Source: Thuidium tamariscinum (lineage: Eukaryota; Streptophyta; Bryopsida; Hypnales; Thuidiaceae). From it: 64,000 nt of DNA. Below, piece after piece: positions 11,534 through 23,431 of this stretch. The number at the start of each line of letters is the position of its first letter. Position 1 is the first letter of the stretch. The position numbers and the translations under genes are program-made. The stretch spans positions 38,345,682-38,409,681 of the forward strand of contig OX344749.2 in the NCBI GenBank assembly GCA_947034885.2, given 5' to 3'. The notes beneath the pieces are model-generated. The model made no database searches. It was given only the letters and a program-made list of their open reading frames with translations, and was not told the DNA's origin.

Positions 11534-14500
11534 TCGTCATGGATCTGGGTGGATTGGCCCCCTCGCTCGGCCTTACCATGTTTTACCAGAGGTGCAATCA
11601 AACCAAAAAAAAACCTAGTTTGGGCCGTGATCACCCCTACATTCATCACCCCCTAGCTAATTTGCGGTCTCTGATCGCAAATACGAATTCAAAATTTGCA
11701 AAAAGAATTTGTGTGAAAAATAAAAAATTACAGCGTTTTACCCAAGTGGCTGAGGGAGGGGTCAGTTCTCCCTGCCCGTCGTCATGCTAGGATCTTGCCA
11801 CTCAGTAAGAATGATACTCTTGATTGAAAGACCCTTAGCTAACACTGCCAGAGGTCAGAGGTGGAATAGATCCGGATCACGCACATATGTTCTTCATCAC
11901 CTTGGGTTATGCTCTTACAGCTAATGAAATGGGGAGCAGGACAGGTGATTCTCCCGAGAAAATTCTCACTCACATGTAAGGTGGGTAAGGTAAGAGGTCC
12001 TATAATGGACCATCTAAGGCTGAAACAGAATTTCAGGGAGGTAAAACCTCTAGAAATGTTTTTCAGTAATTTCAGAATTTCAGTAAATTTTCCTTGAAAA
12101 ACAAGTAGAATTGACATTTAACCCAAGTCGTTTTATATTTTTTTGAGCTTTTTTGAATTACTTATCAAATTTTGAAGTTGAAAGGGCATAGGGCTGTAAA
12201 ATGGTGCCCTAGCTACAATGTACAGTACATTGCTAAAGGTTATGAAAAAGCAACAGGTACAACTACTGTACATTTAAGATAGGGCGCCATTTTAGAACCC
12301 GCTCCATTTAAGAGCCTTCTACCTTACACCTAAAATGGCCATTTATTCTTATGTACTTAGTTCCTGTCATCATGCTATTCAAATTTTTATATAGTCTTGT
12401 TGGCCAGTGAAACATGTTCCAATGCACCAAAGAACATAGGATTTGGATACCATATACAAAAGTTATCAACAGTCAAAGTTTGTTTCTAAAATGGTCATCT
12501 ATAGTTTGACTGATTTCGGAAATGTATGCACATTGTAAATGGCGCTTTAAGGTCAAGTGCCATTTTGGGTGTACTTACCTTACGTGAGGTTGAAGACATG
12601 ATTTTAAGTCGGGTACTAACTTCAATGTGTGACCTTTGGAAGAAGTGAGGAGTGGTGAGGAAAGGTCTTGAGCTAATTTTCTTGAGATCATGTGTATAAT
12701 CTCCTAATGCGGTTTCAAATCTAGGCTTACTGCGATCCAGATGCGCAAAGCAAGAAAGAATGTATTCACATATTCTACATCACTGGCTTTTCTCCTACCC
12801 AACTCTATTTGTATAAAGAGATTGTCTTCTCATTCCAAAACATTCACAATTAATGGCATTTGAATCTATGTGAGATAGTTGTTGGATATTTTTTATCATT
12901 TTGAATTTAATGTTGAATTTTGAATTTAAAAAAGAAGTTCCAATTGCCTATATCCTTGGGCTACTCACCTAAAAAATGATAAGGAGTTTCTATCAAGTGA
13001 TTAAAATCTTCTTGTTCTTCATGGAAAAAATCTAAAAACCATTCATTTTTTTTCATAAGTTGTTCTTTTTTTATACTCCTAATTTTTCTGGTAATATGAT
13101 TTCAAATATTGAGATTAAAATGACAATTTACTAATTTTAGTTGGTTAATTTTGTACTAGCTGTCATACCTCTCAATTTGTTGTGCCAAATAAATCATTTA
13201 AAAGTAGACCATGGCTAAAGAAGAAAAGAAATTCATCCTATCCCATCAATTTTTCATCACTATCCAATCTTGCTAAGACTATAAAAGGTGAAAGATCCCC
13301 ACCCGGCTCACCAAGAGTGACATTTAGCCAAAAATACATTCTTCAACAAAAGAATCACTACAATAATATAGGCCTTGGCTTTATTCTAAGATGCCTAAGC
13401 ACATTCATGAAGCCTATTCCAAAGCCACCTCACATGTTCATAGTGCCATTTACTTCACATCTTCATCTTAGTCTTTCATAGGTTATTTTATTAAGCACTA
13501 CAATTTTTGTGAAACCATGTAGTTACAAAATTGATGGATGGCAAGCTCTTCAATACATTCCTTGCACATAAGGTAAGAAAAGCCATATCCATTTGTTTAA
13601 GAGGTTAGGGTGCCATAGGTACTTCCACGCAAGCATTGCTTATTTGAAATTGACCACACTAGAACCATTTTTTTATATTTCCAACAAGCTTTGCAAATTC
13701 TTGAACCATAAGAGCCTCATGAGGAAGCAATGTCTTGACATGGTGCACTTCCTCCTTGGCACCCTTGCGAGTGGACTAGTCTTCCCAAGTGGATACTTCC
13801 TTGACTTTGTATGAGCACAAGTGTTCCTTCCCTAGGATGATGAAGTTGTCCAGCTCTAGAGTTCTTTTGGAGTCTATACTAGTGAAAAATGTTTGGACAC
13901 AATTTAGCCACATAGCTAGCATTGAAAATCCTTGGCTAATTTTTTTGAAGGAGCTTAGCTAAAGAAGTGAAATTTATTGCAAAAGAATGTCATAGCCTAA
14001 GAGGATTTTTGTTCAGTTTAGAAGACTGCAAGTTCCCAAATACTAGGAACAATGTGGGAATGTTGGGAACACTATGCTCATGTGGTCAAGCAATTGTCAT
14101 GTCAAAAAATACTAATTAATAATTATTTTAATTAATTATTAATTAATTTAAAAATATTTTCTTGAAAAAAATAATTTTAAATAATTTTCTTACTTTTTAA
14201 TACATTTTGAAGGATTTTGGAAAAAAAATTAATTAATTTTTTCAAAATTCAAAAATTCAGACCAATAGGAGGCTAGATACTACAACCTAAACACCCCCAA
14301 ACTCATGAGAAGACTAAAATACAGGATGTTTCAACTCTGCCTAGCAACTCCAATGATCTCAATGGAAGTTTAGAGCCTAGCTTCAGTTTTGTATAAGTTT
14401 GTTAGACAATAGTCACCACCTACAATCAAGGAGCTCACACCTTCTATAGTAAAACCCTAGATTAAGATTTTTTGAAGAGAAACCCTAACAAGAGAGAGCA

Positions 14501-15083
14501 TGGATTGGACATTCTTGGGAGAATGCTAAATTTTTTTGTCAAGCACTAGAAGAAAATGAATTTTTTGCAATTGTTGTTTGACAACCGGTTTTCTAGTTGT
14601 ATGAGATGCTTGCAACTAGGTTACAATTTTGAAGCCCGAAATTGTAGGAGACAAATTGCAAAGATTGTAAAGGTCATTTTTCATTGGGTAGCCTATTTGA
14701 AAATTTGTTGATGAATTCTTTTGATGTGGTTGCTTATGTGGAACTTATTTTTGTGCAACTTATGTGGAAGTAATGTGCAACTATTTTGTAACTTCTAAAT
14801 TCATAGATTTTGAAATTTTAATCTCAAATTCTCAATGATTATAGATTCAAAATTTGAGATCTAATTTCTTTTTTTAGATCACTAAATTCAAAACTTCTTA
14901 AATTTTAAGTATTTAAATATTTCTATAGACTATAAAAATCTATAAATTGTAAAAATATTAGAATTTCATTATCAAAATTGACAATATAAAAATGCTATAA
15001 CTTACAATTCTTTTATGTCCACCTTAATGGTATTCTTGACAATTGATACATATATGACAATTAATAAAAGACTTGATACTAGT
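11534..15083. other. AT-rich intergenic region with small inverted repeats
   Basis: No credible gene: open frames are short and of biased composition. About 12195-12297 is an imperfect inverted repeat (TAAAATGGTGCCCT against AGGGCGCCATTTTA). A member of a dispersed element family lies at 12320-12583 (listed separately). The rest is AT-rich with no recognised content. Confidence 0.6.
12320..12583 (+). mobile_element. MITE-like dispersed repeat, copy 1
   Basis: Ends are inverted (ACCTTACACCTAAAATGGCC at the left; GCCATTTTGGGTGTACTTACCT at the right). The internal segment around 12395-12480 (GTGAAACATGTTCCAATGCA, then TTTGGATACCATATACAAAA) recurs at 44880-44950 in the same sense and at about 60410-60480 in the opposite sense. 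Its size, ~264 bp, is close to the 273 and 281 bp of the other two. Confidence 0.6.
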
Positions 15084-15245
15084 TGCATGCTAGTTGTTTT
15101 CTAGTTGTAGTTTAGTTGTGTCCTAATTGCATGCTAGTTGTATTCTAGTCAAAGTCTAGTTGTTTTTAGTTGAATTGTAGTTGCCTTCTAGTTGCACTAT
15201 AGTTGCACTGTAGTTGCACTCTAATTACTTTCTAATTAAACTCTA
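15084..15245. repeat. Degenerate CTAGTTG-type short repeats (MULE target site)
   Basis: About ten spaced copies of CTAGTTG or close variants (TAGTTGCACT, TAGTTGTATT) at 10-20-bp intervals. The MULE is inserted inside this tract: the same motif resumes right of it (TAGTTGC at about 32950). Confidence 0.75.
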
Positions 15246-15254
15246 GTTATTTTC

Positions 15255-15723
15255 GGCGTTCACTATTTCGCACCCCTCTTTAAGGGGCCTGCCGCGACCT
15301 GACGGTCCTTCTTCCTCGGGTTTGGCGTAGCGTCCGTGCTGGTTGGGCAAGGTCCGGCTGACAGGCGGGCACGTGCCTCCTTTTTGCTCCCCGGTTGGCA
15401 GGAGGGGCGGGGCTGCCCGGGTTCGTAGTGTTCTGAAGGCTGCCCCTGCCAGCAGACTTCTGAAGGTGGGGGTCGATACCCGCCACAACAGCCTCTGTGT
15501 TTCGCTAGTGCAGTCAATGTTTTATACTACCGTTACTGCAGCTTTAGGAACGTTAGGGCATGTTTAGGGTTCATTTTTGGACTGGGTTCAGATTGGAGGG
15601 TACCTTCAGTTTTCATTATCTCCCCTTCGTCTTAGAAGTGCACTGCTCTAAAATTACTAATGAGCTTTAACTTGTAACTAGCCCTCCAAGAAATGTAATT
15701 TGAAATTTTCATTGCAACTTGTA
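15255..15723 (+). repeat. MULE left terminal inverted repeat (469 bp)
   Basis: Begins GGCGTTCACTATTTCGCACC. The outer ~300 bp is G+C-rich and the inner ~150 bp AT-rich. Identity to the right repeat is 462/469 with no gaps, ending abruptly after ...GCAACTTGTA. Open frames seen inside occur on both strands of both copies and are not genes. Confidence 0.97.
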
Positions 15724-16068
15724 ACATCAACGTTAGAGTTCCAAGGGTACTCGAGAAATGGAGAACATTCTTGGATCAGAGGTGGAGACCACATTATTAA
15801 ACTTCACCGTCCCCCAGGAAACCAAGAGAAGTTTAGAATCCAAAAAATTAGGAAAACACGACCTCTAATACCAAGGTACAATACACTTTCTTCAATGTAC
15901 TAATAGTGTACATCTCATTGCAGTTGGGGGTTGGGGGTTCGGGGTTCGGGGTTTAGGGGGGTCGCGGTTTAATAAAGCACTGCATTTCAAGTTCTAAAAC
16001 TCATAGCTAATTCTAGAGAGGCACAAGAAAGACAAGACGTCTTACGTCAGATGCCAATTTCATTTGTG

Positions 16069-16260
16069 TATGTATGTTTTAAGTAGAGTCTTAGAGATAA
16101 CATTTTAAGTAAATACCTTTTCTGGAGACTTTAAGTAAGAAATAAGGGTCCTTTTAGAATTTTTTTTTATCAAAAAGACACTTACTTCTTACTTAAAGTC
16201 TCCAAAAAAGGTCTTTACTTAAAATGTTATCTCTAAGACTCTACTTAAAACATACATATA
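16069..16260. repeat. Fold-back (hairpin) element 1 inside the MULE
   Basis: A near-perfect inverted repeat: TATGTATGTTTTAAGTAGAG at the left returns as CTCTACTTAAAACATACATA at the right, arms about 85-90 bp with a short centre. It is related in arm sequence to the hairpin at 16496-16674 (shared GATAACATTT and GGAGACTTTAAGTAAGAAAT). Confidence 0.85.
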
Positions 16261-16495
16261 CCTTGTAGTGTATTCCAATGTTTTCATGAACCCTAGAATG
16301 ACAAAGATCTGTAGGTTCAAATTGAAAAAGTACTAATTCATTGTACACGTATACATGTACGGGAGTTGTTGCGGTCTAAAATGTAGTTATTGTAAATAAG
16401 GTACTATCCATTTTGAAGAGTTTGCCTTGTACATTTTAAATGACCTACATTTCATTTCAGGTCTACAACGTTTTGTAGTCACTACAACATAAGTG

Positions 16496-16674
16496 GTGTT
16501 CTAAGTTTAGTTCTACAGATAACATTTAAAGTTATGACCTTTATAGGAGACTTTAAGTAAGAAATAAGTGTCTTTTTGGTAAAATGTTACTAGGAAGACA
16601 CTTCATTCTTACTTAAAGTCTCCTATAGAGGTCATTCCTTTAAATGTTATCTGTAGGACTAAACTTAGAACACC
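16496..16674. repeat. Fold-back (hairpin) element 2 inside the MULE
   Basis: Arms of about 80 bp: GGTGTTCTAAGTTTAGTTCT at the left, returning as AGGACTAAACTTAGAACACC at the right. It shares GATAACATTT and the GAGACTTTAAGTAAGAA core with hairpin 1, so both belong to one small fold-back family. Confidence 0.85.
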
Positions 16675-17165
16675 CACCCCTTTCTCGTGTAGTTAATTTT
16701 TAATATTTATTGGGCATGATTTGTACACACCCTATAAGTGCATCATTTCCTTCACGGAGTATTAGGAGTATTAGGAGTATTAGGACTTCAATGTAATTTT
16801 TAAATCACATTCCATTTTAATAGCTTCAAATACTTCATTTCTTCTGTCCTCCAAATCAGACAAACTCATTAATTCACTTACCACATATTTTAAGGATTTG
16901 TATTATGGAAAATTTATGGGAAATTTATGGAAAAATTTGGAACTGCCAATTTCTGGGTTTTGCTAAGGGGTTGATTTGATGTTCAGCCTCACTGGCCTTC
17001 ATCATTTAAATACTCGAGTGCTTTCATGGAATGGACGTTACAGTGTTTAGTTCATTTACTTTTGTTATCATGACCAACATTGTTGACAAGACAGTCAAGA
17101 ACATCTCATACAATGACACTTCTGTGTTTTGGGCCACCTATGCAGATTGAAGAAAAACTTGACCG

Positions 17166-17348
17166 TCACCGAGGTTCGGATTCAGCTTCGGCAAACGGGT
17201 AGGTCCGGTAGGACAGGCGGGCAATGGGCCATTGTGCCAGAGTTCTGTTCCATTTCCCCGAGCCATTTTCGATGACTGCCTCGGGGTTCAGTGTTTTCAC
17301 TTCAAAGCTACGTGGATTCCTGCTGTTGCAGACAATGTACACCTGCAC
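17166..17348 (-). CDS. Short open frame in the MULE, unknown (60 aa)
   Basis: MQVYIVCNSRNPRSFEVKTL and on, with normal-looking amino-acid composition and no recognised domain. It is divergent from the Ulp1 gene. It could be an exon, a captured host fragment, or chance; nothing in the sequence decides. Confidence 0.2.
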   Translation of the reverse strand: MQVYIVCNSRNPRSFEVKTLNPEAVIENGSGKWNRTLAQWPIARLSYRTYPFAEAESEPR

Positions 17349-17402
17349 TTAGAAGAATTGGCGGTTTAGTTTTGACAATTCAAATGAGGACTACATCTTC
17401 TA

Positions 17403-17723
17403 TTGAATCGTAACGATGAATTTACCTCCACCTGTTCTAGGGTTCTGGGGTTTACCGGCAATGATGGCCTCGGCAGTTGGTTGTCAATTCCACAATGCCA
17501 TCGCGACACTTGCAGCCATCATGACAAGTGCGAGGATGGCTTCCAGGGTGATCGCGTCCATTGCCAGAAGGCAAAGGAAGCTCCGGAGTTTGCAAGGTCG
17601 GTGTCGCTGCTTCTGGACTTTCGACTTCATTCGGCTGGTGAGGGTTCTTGTCGCTCAGTCTTTCACTGTTTTAGTTTGCGTGCACATTGTCCATTGCGTG
17701 CACAACATCTTCGAGAGGAATGA
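17403..17723 (+). CDS. Open frame 5' of the Ulp1 gene, possibly an upstream exon or leader
   Basis: A Cys/His-rich segment (CHRDTCSHHDKCEDGFQGDR) lies in one frame and an overlapping frame is also open, so coding status is doubtful. A possible donor GTGAGG follows at about 17638. The segment 17724-18158 between it and the Ulp1 gene start shows nothing else. Treat as the likely 5' leader of the Ulp1 transcript. Confidence 0.2.
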   Translation: MNRNDEFTSTCSRVLGFTGNDGLGSWLSIPQCHRDTCSHHDKCEDGFQGDRVHCQKAKEAPEFARSVSLLLDFRLHSAGEGSCRSVFHCFSLRAHCPLRAQHLREE

Positions 17724-18158
17724 CATTGCTTTTAGCGGTTCATGTGGATAGTCTTTTCATTAGAAAGTGGAAGTGAGGATTATCAGGGTTTAGGCTGTGT
17801 TGTAGGGTTTAGGCGCACTTCCTTACTTGCTCTATGGCACATGAAAATGCCATATAATATAATTGGTAGTATACGTGTGGCTTCAGAAGTGAAGACATTG
17901 TTGTTTTTTGCCGTTCGTGCTCCGGATTTTAGAAGTGTGCAGCACACTCTTCCATTTTAGGCCCCCCCTCATTTGCTGGCATTCCAGATTTGCAGCGGTT
18001 TAGGGTTTCACCATGTGTTCTATGTGTAGGGAGTGCTTAGGCAACGCACCTTCTGTGTAAGATGACCCTGCAGTGGAGCGTTCGGTGGAGTTTTTTCGCT
18101 ACTGGAGGAAGAGGCAATTCTAAGAGCAAGAACCTTGACTTGTTTGTGAGGCACCAAC

Positions 18159-21100
18159 ATGGCGAAGACGAAGCACACTAAACACGTAGAAGATCCTGCA
18201 GCATTGGAGGAGCAGCAACACGGGGCTGTAGGGGCTTGTGAAGGGTCGAGCTCCGACGACTTCCAGGTATTTGGCCCTAAATTCCAGCGTCGTTTACTGT
18301 TTTCATTGAAGCTGTGGCAATTGGGATGGAGTTTGTGTCAAGGTTGGGTTTGCTTTCAATTCACCTGGGCTGCATTTAGCTGCAATACAATGCATGTGTC
18401 AAGGACGTGTGATTTTAAAGCTTCTTTTTTGCACGGACCTCTCTCTCATGAATTTCGGATGTATTTACTGTGCACAGGAAGATCCACCCCTCGTAACGCC
18501 CAAACCTGCTGTAGACCCGCCTAAAGGGGTCTTTTGGGCCTCCGTTAACATCGACCAGAGGACGTTCGACGTCAACTACGGCACTGAAGAGAACTTCCTG
18601 AGGTTGCTGAGAGAGTGTGCCTTGGAGGCTGCTACAAAGATTCCCCGACCCACAGCCAAAGGGAGGTTTTTCTTTCACTGTGTGCATTGCCTGTCAACAA
18701 AATTCACGAGCAAAATTAGACTTAACAAACACAGGTGGGATTCTGAGTGTCTGGCGGTGAAGGACGACATGGGCAATCCCAAGCGGCTGTTACCCTATCC
18801 AGACTAGGGCAACGGACAGGGGAAAACTTCAGAGATGATTCGGAAAGGGAAGGACGCGGAGGTAACAACGAAGGTGGTGCGCCGAGTTAAAGGCAAGAAC
18901 AAAAAAGGTGATGCTGCCATGCAAGACACTGCTGTGCAATCTAGTGTTCCAGTGGACGGGGACTCAGACAATCCAGCCGTCACAGAGATCCATCAGGAAG
19001 GGACAAGGGCTGGAGGAGACGTGGAGTTGCAGCAAGCAGAGAAGAGTGCGGCCACTGTTGAGGTGCTGGAGGTGGAGGTGGAAGAAAACACTAAAGCGAC
19101 AGAGGACATGGAATCCCCGCCCACCGTTGAAGATGACGCTACTGATGGAGAGGACATGCCTCATGCAACCAGTCCGAAGAAGCCTAGGGAGCAGAACATT
19201 GGTGATGGGATGGAAGGTGTTGCCGAGCAATCCAAGCAGAGGAAGGTTTACGACGCAGAGGTAGGGGACGTAGGAGACTGCATTGCTGATCGCACAAAGC
19301 GGAGGAGATCTGCTGAGCAAGGGGTTGTTGATAAGATTTTCTGGCAACCTCATCCTCCAGGACTCAAAGTTCCATTGGAGAAGGCGCCTCTCACAGAACA
19401 TTGCGTGGACTTAGATGAGGAAGACCCCCTCGTCAGTGATCAACGGGTGATTGGGAAGACGGCCGCCACTAAAGTGAAGCACAAGGCAGTGCACAAACAT
19501 AATCCACCACCGGAGTTGCGAAACACTGGTGACAAAGATAGTAGCAGTGAGGACTTCTCCTTCCGATATCTTGTCCAGACACGAACTACGAGTCCGCTCG
19601 GTGCGCAAACAGACCCAGTCCGACTCTCAGAAACAGTGACTGAAGAGGGCGCGCAAGAAACAACGCCACTCATGGAACCAACCGCCGTGACACTGCCTGC
19701 CCAGCAAGCAGAACTTAGTATTCCACGCCCAGAAACGACTCTACCGCCCGCGGATGACCCAGTATGGGATAAACTCGGGAAGTTCAAGACAATGTCTGCT
19801 AAGAAGGGCTTCTTGAAACGCAGTCCTGAGAGGGAGATTGCAGCTCGAGCTCTAGAGGAGTTGCATATGGAGAAATGTTTGAAATCTGCGCAGACGCCGT
19901 CACCACGTAAGCGGAGACTTAAGCACATAGTGCTCTCGTCTGACAGTGAAGAGCACCAACAGGAAGAGATGGTTCTCCATGATAGTTTAGAACCCGTACA
20001 CTGCGCACAGCCCGAGTCTCCGGACCCGGTTCATGCAAGGCAAACTCTAGGGCCATTTACACAGGACAACTTAGAGGAACTCGACAAAGAGGCGGAAACC
20101 TACGCTGATGACCTTGAAGCACAACTAGAAGACAATCATGGGGACGAAGACCTCATGGAAGAGCATCAGAACACTGCGGTAACCTGTCCACAGTCCCCAC
20201 CAAAACTGCAATGCAGTGCAGATCGCGTGCCTTGTACTTCATCGCCGAAGTCAATGCCAGTTAGTAGCACGCGCATGGATGTTGTGCCTTGGACCGTGAA
20301 CTTGCAAGGCAATTCCACTATGCAGAGGTATTGGATGTGCGGTGTAGGGTCGCCAGAGCCTACTGTGCATCCGGACATAGCACAAAAAAATCCGGGACGG
20401 GTCCAGCGGTTGGACAAAGATGAACGAGATGTTCGGATGAAAGCCGATGTAGAAGCGGAGGCAATGGCTGCTTCGTCTACGAAGCCTAAACCCCCACAGC
20501 CTTGCCAGACACCTGATCTATTGCATTTGGTGACGGCCCGCCCGCAGGTGCTGGATTGGGATTACCGCGGACAGACCGCGGAAGAATTCAAGAAGTCGTT
20601 CTCTTGCTCCTGGGAGAAGGGAATTTTCCAAGAGTCAACTCGAGCGTGCTCCATGTGGTGGTTCTGTGACGCAAAGGTACGCTCTTTCAACCCTTGTTGC
20701 ACTTCCCTTGGTAATTAGCAGGTGTGAATTCGTAGATTGCCTCGCCTGTCCACAATGTTAAGCTTGCAACATGTCCAGCTTCATTGCCATGGAAATTGAG
20801 TTTGAACTCTGAATTAACTATTGCTATGTCTTGGTAGGACGAGGATTATCCCGATGTAAGCACTGCAATTGGGCGTGCTGTAACTTCCATTTGTAGAAGC
20901 GTGAAGTATAAAGAAACGCCTCAAGACATTGAGTTGTTTGCGAAATACCTCCAATATCTCAGGGATCTCCAGAGTTATGAGGACAGCCTTGCGGAGCTAC
21001 GTCTTCGTCAAGAGCGGTTCGTGGAAAAGGCAGTGCAGGAGTTCAGGCGTGACACTAAGTTCCGACGAGAAAGCTATAGGTGGGATTGGTGCCCCTTGTG

Positions 21101-23431
21101 GTGGGTGGTCTCGCAGGTCAATGTTTTTCGGAAACTACCACCATTGCCCTGGTGTCACGACGGTAAGAGTTCATTTTCAGCCGTGCGTTTAGGACAATGC
21201 CCTAGCGTATTGTGTCATATTGTGTTAGTGTTTTGGCACCTGCAGTGCGGATGTCCCTTTCACTGATGTCATGTTTCCTATGCAGATGAGGAGGCAGACG
21301 AGGTGCGCCGCATATTGCTCGCGAAAAGAGTGCCGCGTATGAATGCGCCTCATTTCGTACAAGTCCTTCGAATTGCCATGACCAACATCTTCGGGAGGTT
21401 TAGGCAGTTCACGTGCCCAATCTTTGGGGTGAACAGGGCCGCATTGCGTGCTATGTGCCGTAGTGACAGTGAAGTCCTTCGGGCAGTGGGCATCTACACT
21501 AGCGAGGCACCTTTCCGGTTTGCTGGCATCCAGAATTGGGAATCCCATGCAGTGTACGCCTCAGTCATGCGCGATTCGCAGGTGGTCTGCGAGGGGAAGG
21601 AGGACCACGTCCTGGACGGAGTTATGGAGTGGGTCGAAAGCGTTTGTGCGCGTGCTTTGCAGGACTTGGCACTGCACCACCCCGCAGTGTTCCGGACTTG
21701 TTGGAGGATGACTACATGCGAGCAGTGGGGAGAGCAGTCAAAAATGTGGGACGCATGTCTTCGAATACGGGAGGACTTCGACATCGGTTGGGTGGCTGAA
21801 GAACATCAGCCTCAATGGGCTATCCGAGTGAAGAGTATTCAACAACAAATACTCGACCTAGTCCATTCATTAGCTGCTGCTAGTGAAGCGGATGACGAAG
21901 CGGCTTGGGTGAGCCGTCTGAGTAATAGTGCACCATCTACTGAAACAGTGCAGTGTCCTGCTCTACCAACGACAGTCACGCACCAAGAGAGTATGGGCGA
22001 AGGAAGTGCGTCCGCGGACAGTCCAATCCCTCTTCAACAGAGGATGCCTGCCGCGGCAATTGAGTTGCCGGTGCATGTTGATGACATCTCGACGCAAGAT
22101 TTAGAAATAGATGGTCTTTCTGTGCCAGTGACCCCGCCGACTCTAGTCGGTCTCATTTGCACACAGTCCGGGGGAGGGCAAAGCAGCGTGGACGTCGTCA
22201 AGGCATCTCCTCGAAGTCTGGAACAAGTGTTCCAGGCCATTTCTTTAACACAGTACGAGGCCCTATTGGATGACAAGTGCAGTGACGAAGAGACCGAGAA
22301 GGTTGCCAATGTTCTGCAGGACAAAGTGACAGCCGATGATCCGGAGCTCGTGACTAGAGTACGCCATGCGAAGGCTGTCACATTTGTCCCACTACACGTC
22401 AAGGAGCAGGATTCCAAGCGATGGAAAAAGCTGTCCATCTCCAAGGCATATGACTTCTTCACCATTGACGAACTCATTGAGGCATTACCAAGGTTAGTTG
22501 CCTTTTATGTGTATCTGCTTTCTCCTCTTTCCGTTCTTCGTATTTAGCAACAATAGCAACGACACGGTGTAACACTGAAAGTGCCCTTCGCTCGTTGTTT
22601 TGCAGGAGAGGTTCGGGCGATGCCGACATGGGAACAGTCAACTTCTTTGGGGACGCTAATTGGGATGCCCTTCCTGTGCCAATGAAGCAGATCTTTGATT
22701 TGCAGAAGACGAAGCGATTCCTTGGGCAGAACATTGTGGAGTTGCTTAGTCGACGACTTTGGTGGAGTCTTTCAGTGCAAGCTCGTCAGAAACTGTACGT
22801 GGCGCCATCGTTTGTGCAGGCGCCACTACAGCACGCATGGGCTGCTGAGTCGGATGAGGCCCTCCTGAAATGGGGTCGGGAGTACCTTGTGCCCTCTCGA
22901 TTCTATAAGAGCTGCCCACCAGACATGGAAGTGTTGGTTCCCTACGTAGGCGCGCATCACTGGTCTTTGATCATTTTGACGAGTACTCGGGTAAGTCACT
23001 TGGATAGTGGAGGCATGCACGAGTTTCCGGAGGATTTGCAGTATCTGAAGCGGCTTCAGAAAGTGTGGGAGTTGCTGCATGATTCACGCCTTACCCTACC
23101 ACCTGCAGAGGAGAAAGTGAAGTGCTTCTCGCAATTAGGGAGCTACGAGTGCGGGTACTGTGTTCTACGATTCATGGAATCATATCTTCGGATTTTCCAT
23201 GGAGATGACCCTGTCTTGGAGACGGCGAGGGCGTCCGCAATGTTTCATGAGCAGGTGAACTCCCCTGAGCGTGGACGTGAGTTGCAGAAGAACGTGATCG
23301 CGGCGGTTGCAGACGAGCTCGGAGCTGCCACGGAGACAGAGTTATATGAGCGTCCGTATAGGGTGATGTATGCGCCGCACAGGGAGTGTAGTCCGGAGTT
23401 CCTCAGGGAACGGAAGAAAGGTGACAATTGA
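18159..23431 (+). CDS. MULE-encoded large protein: C2HC zinc finger plus Ulp1/SENP cysteine protease; one in-frame amber
   Basis: Exons inferred: 18159-18266, 18478-20676, 20838-21162, 21286-22492, 22606-23431; phases agree and the sum is 1,555 codons. One TAG (18805-18807, codon 146) interrupts the frame, which stays open on both sides, so this is probably CAG-to-TAG; a second start at 18835 would give a protein lacking the finger. Residues about 104-127 form C-x2-C-x13-H-x5-C (CVHCLSTKF...HRWDSEC). Residues ~150-730 are charged and low-complexity, probably disordered. The last exon is a Ulp1 (C48) protease: His1398 (GAHHWSLIIL), Asp1413 (SHLDSGG), Gln1456 (FSQLGSYECG) and Cys1462, the full catalytic set. 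C48 proteases cut SUMO-like proteins; the role in transposition is unknown. The N-terminus MAKTKHTK resembles the histone H3 tail. Confidence 0.85.

Larger units (their letters stand above)
15724..17165. other. MULE left subterminal non-coding region
   Basis: No gene is recognised. It includes a G-rich stretch at about 15925-15965 (repeated GGGGTT) and two related fold-back repeats (listed separately). Confidence 0.6.

Noticed and set aside
15243-15567. Open frames of 68-84 codons in the MULE TIRs, on both strands and in both copies
   Set aside because: They are symmetrical by-products of G+C-rich inverted repeats, with unnatural Pro/Arg/Gly-rich composition and no homology.
15920-15966. Telomere-like tract (GGGGTTCGGGGTTTAGG)
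   Set aside because: Only a few irregular units, not TTTAGGG arrays; probably chance G-rich sequence in the MULE.
18964-19928. Minus-strand frames of 145 and 162 codons within the Ulp1 gene
   Set aside because: They are the antisense of a long open + strand coding exon; composition follows the opposite strand.
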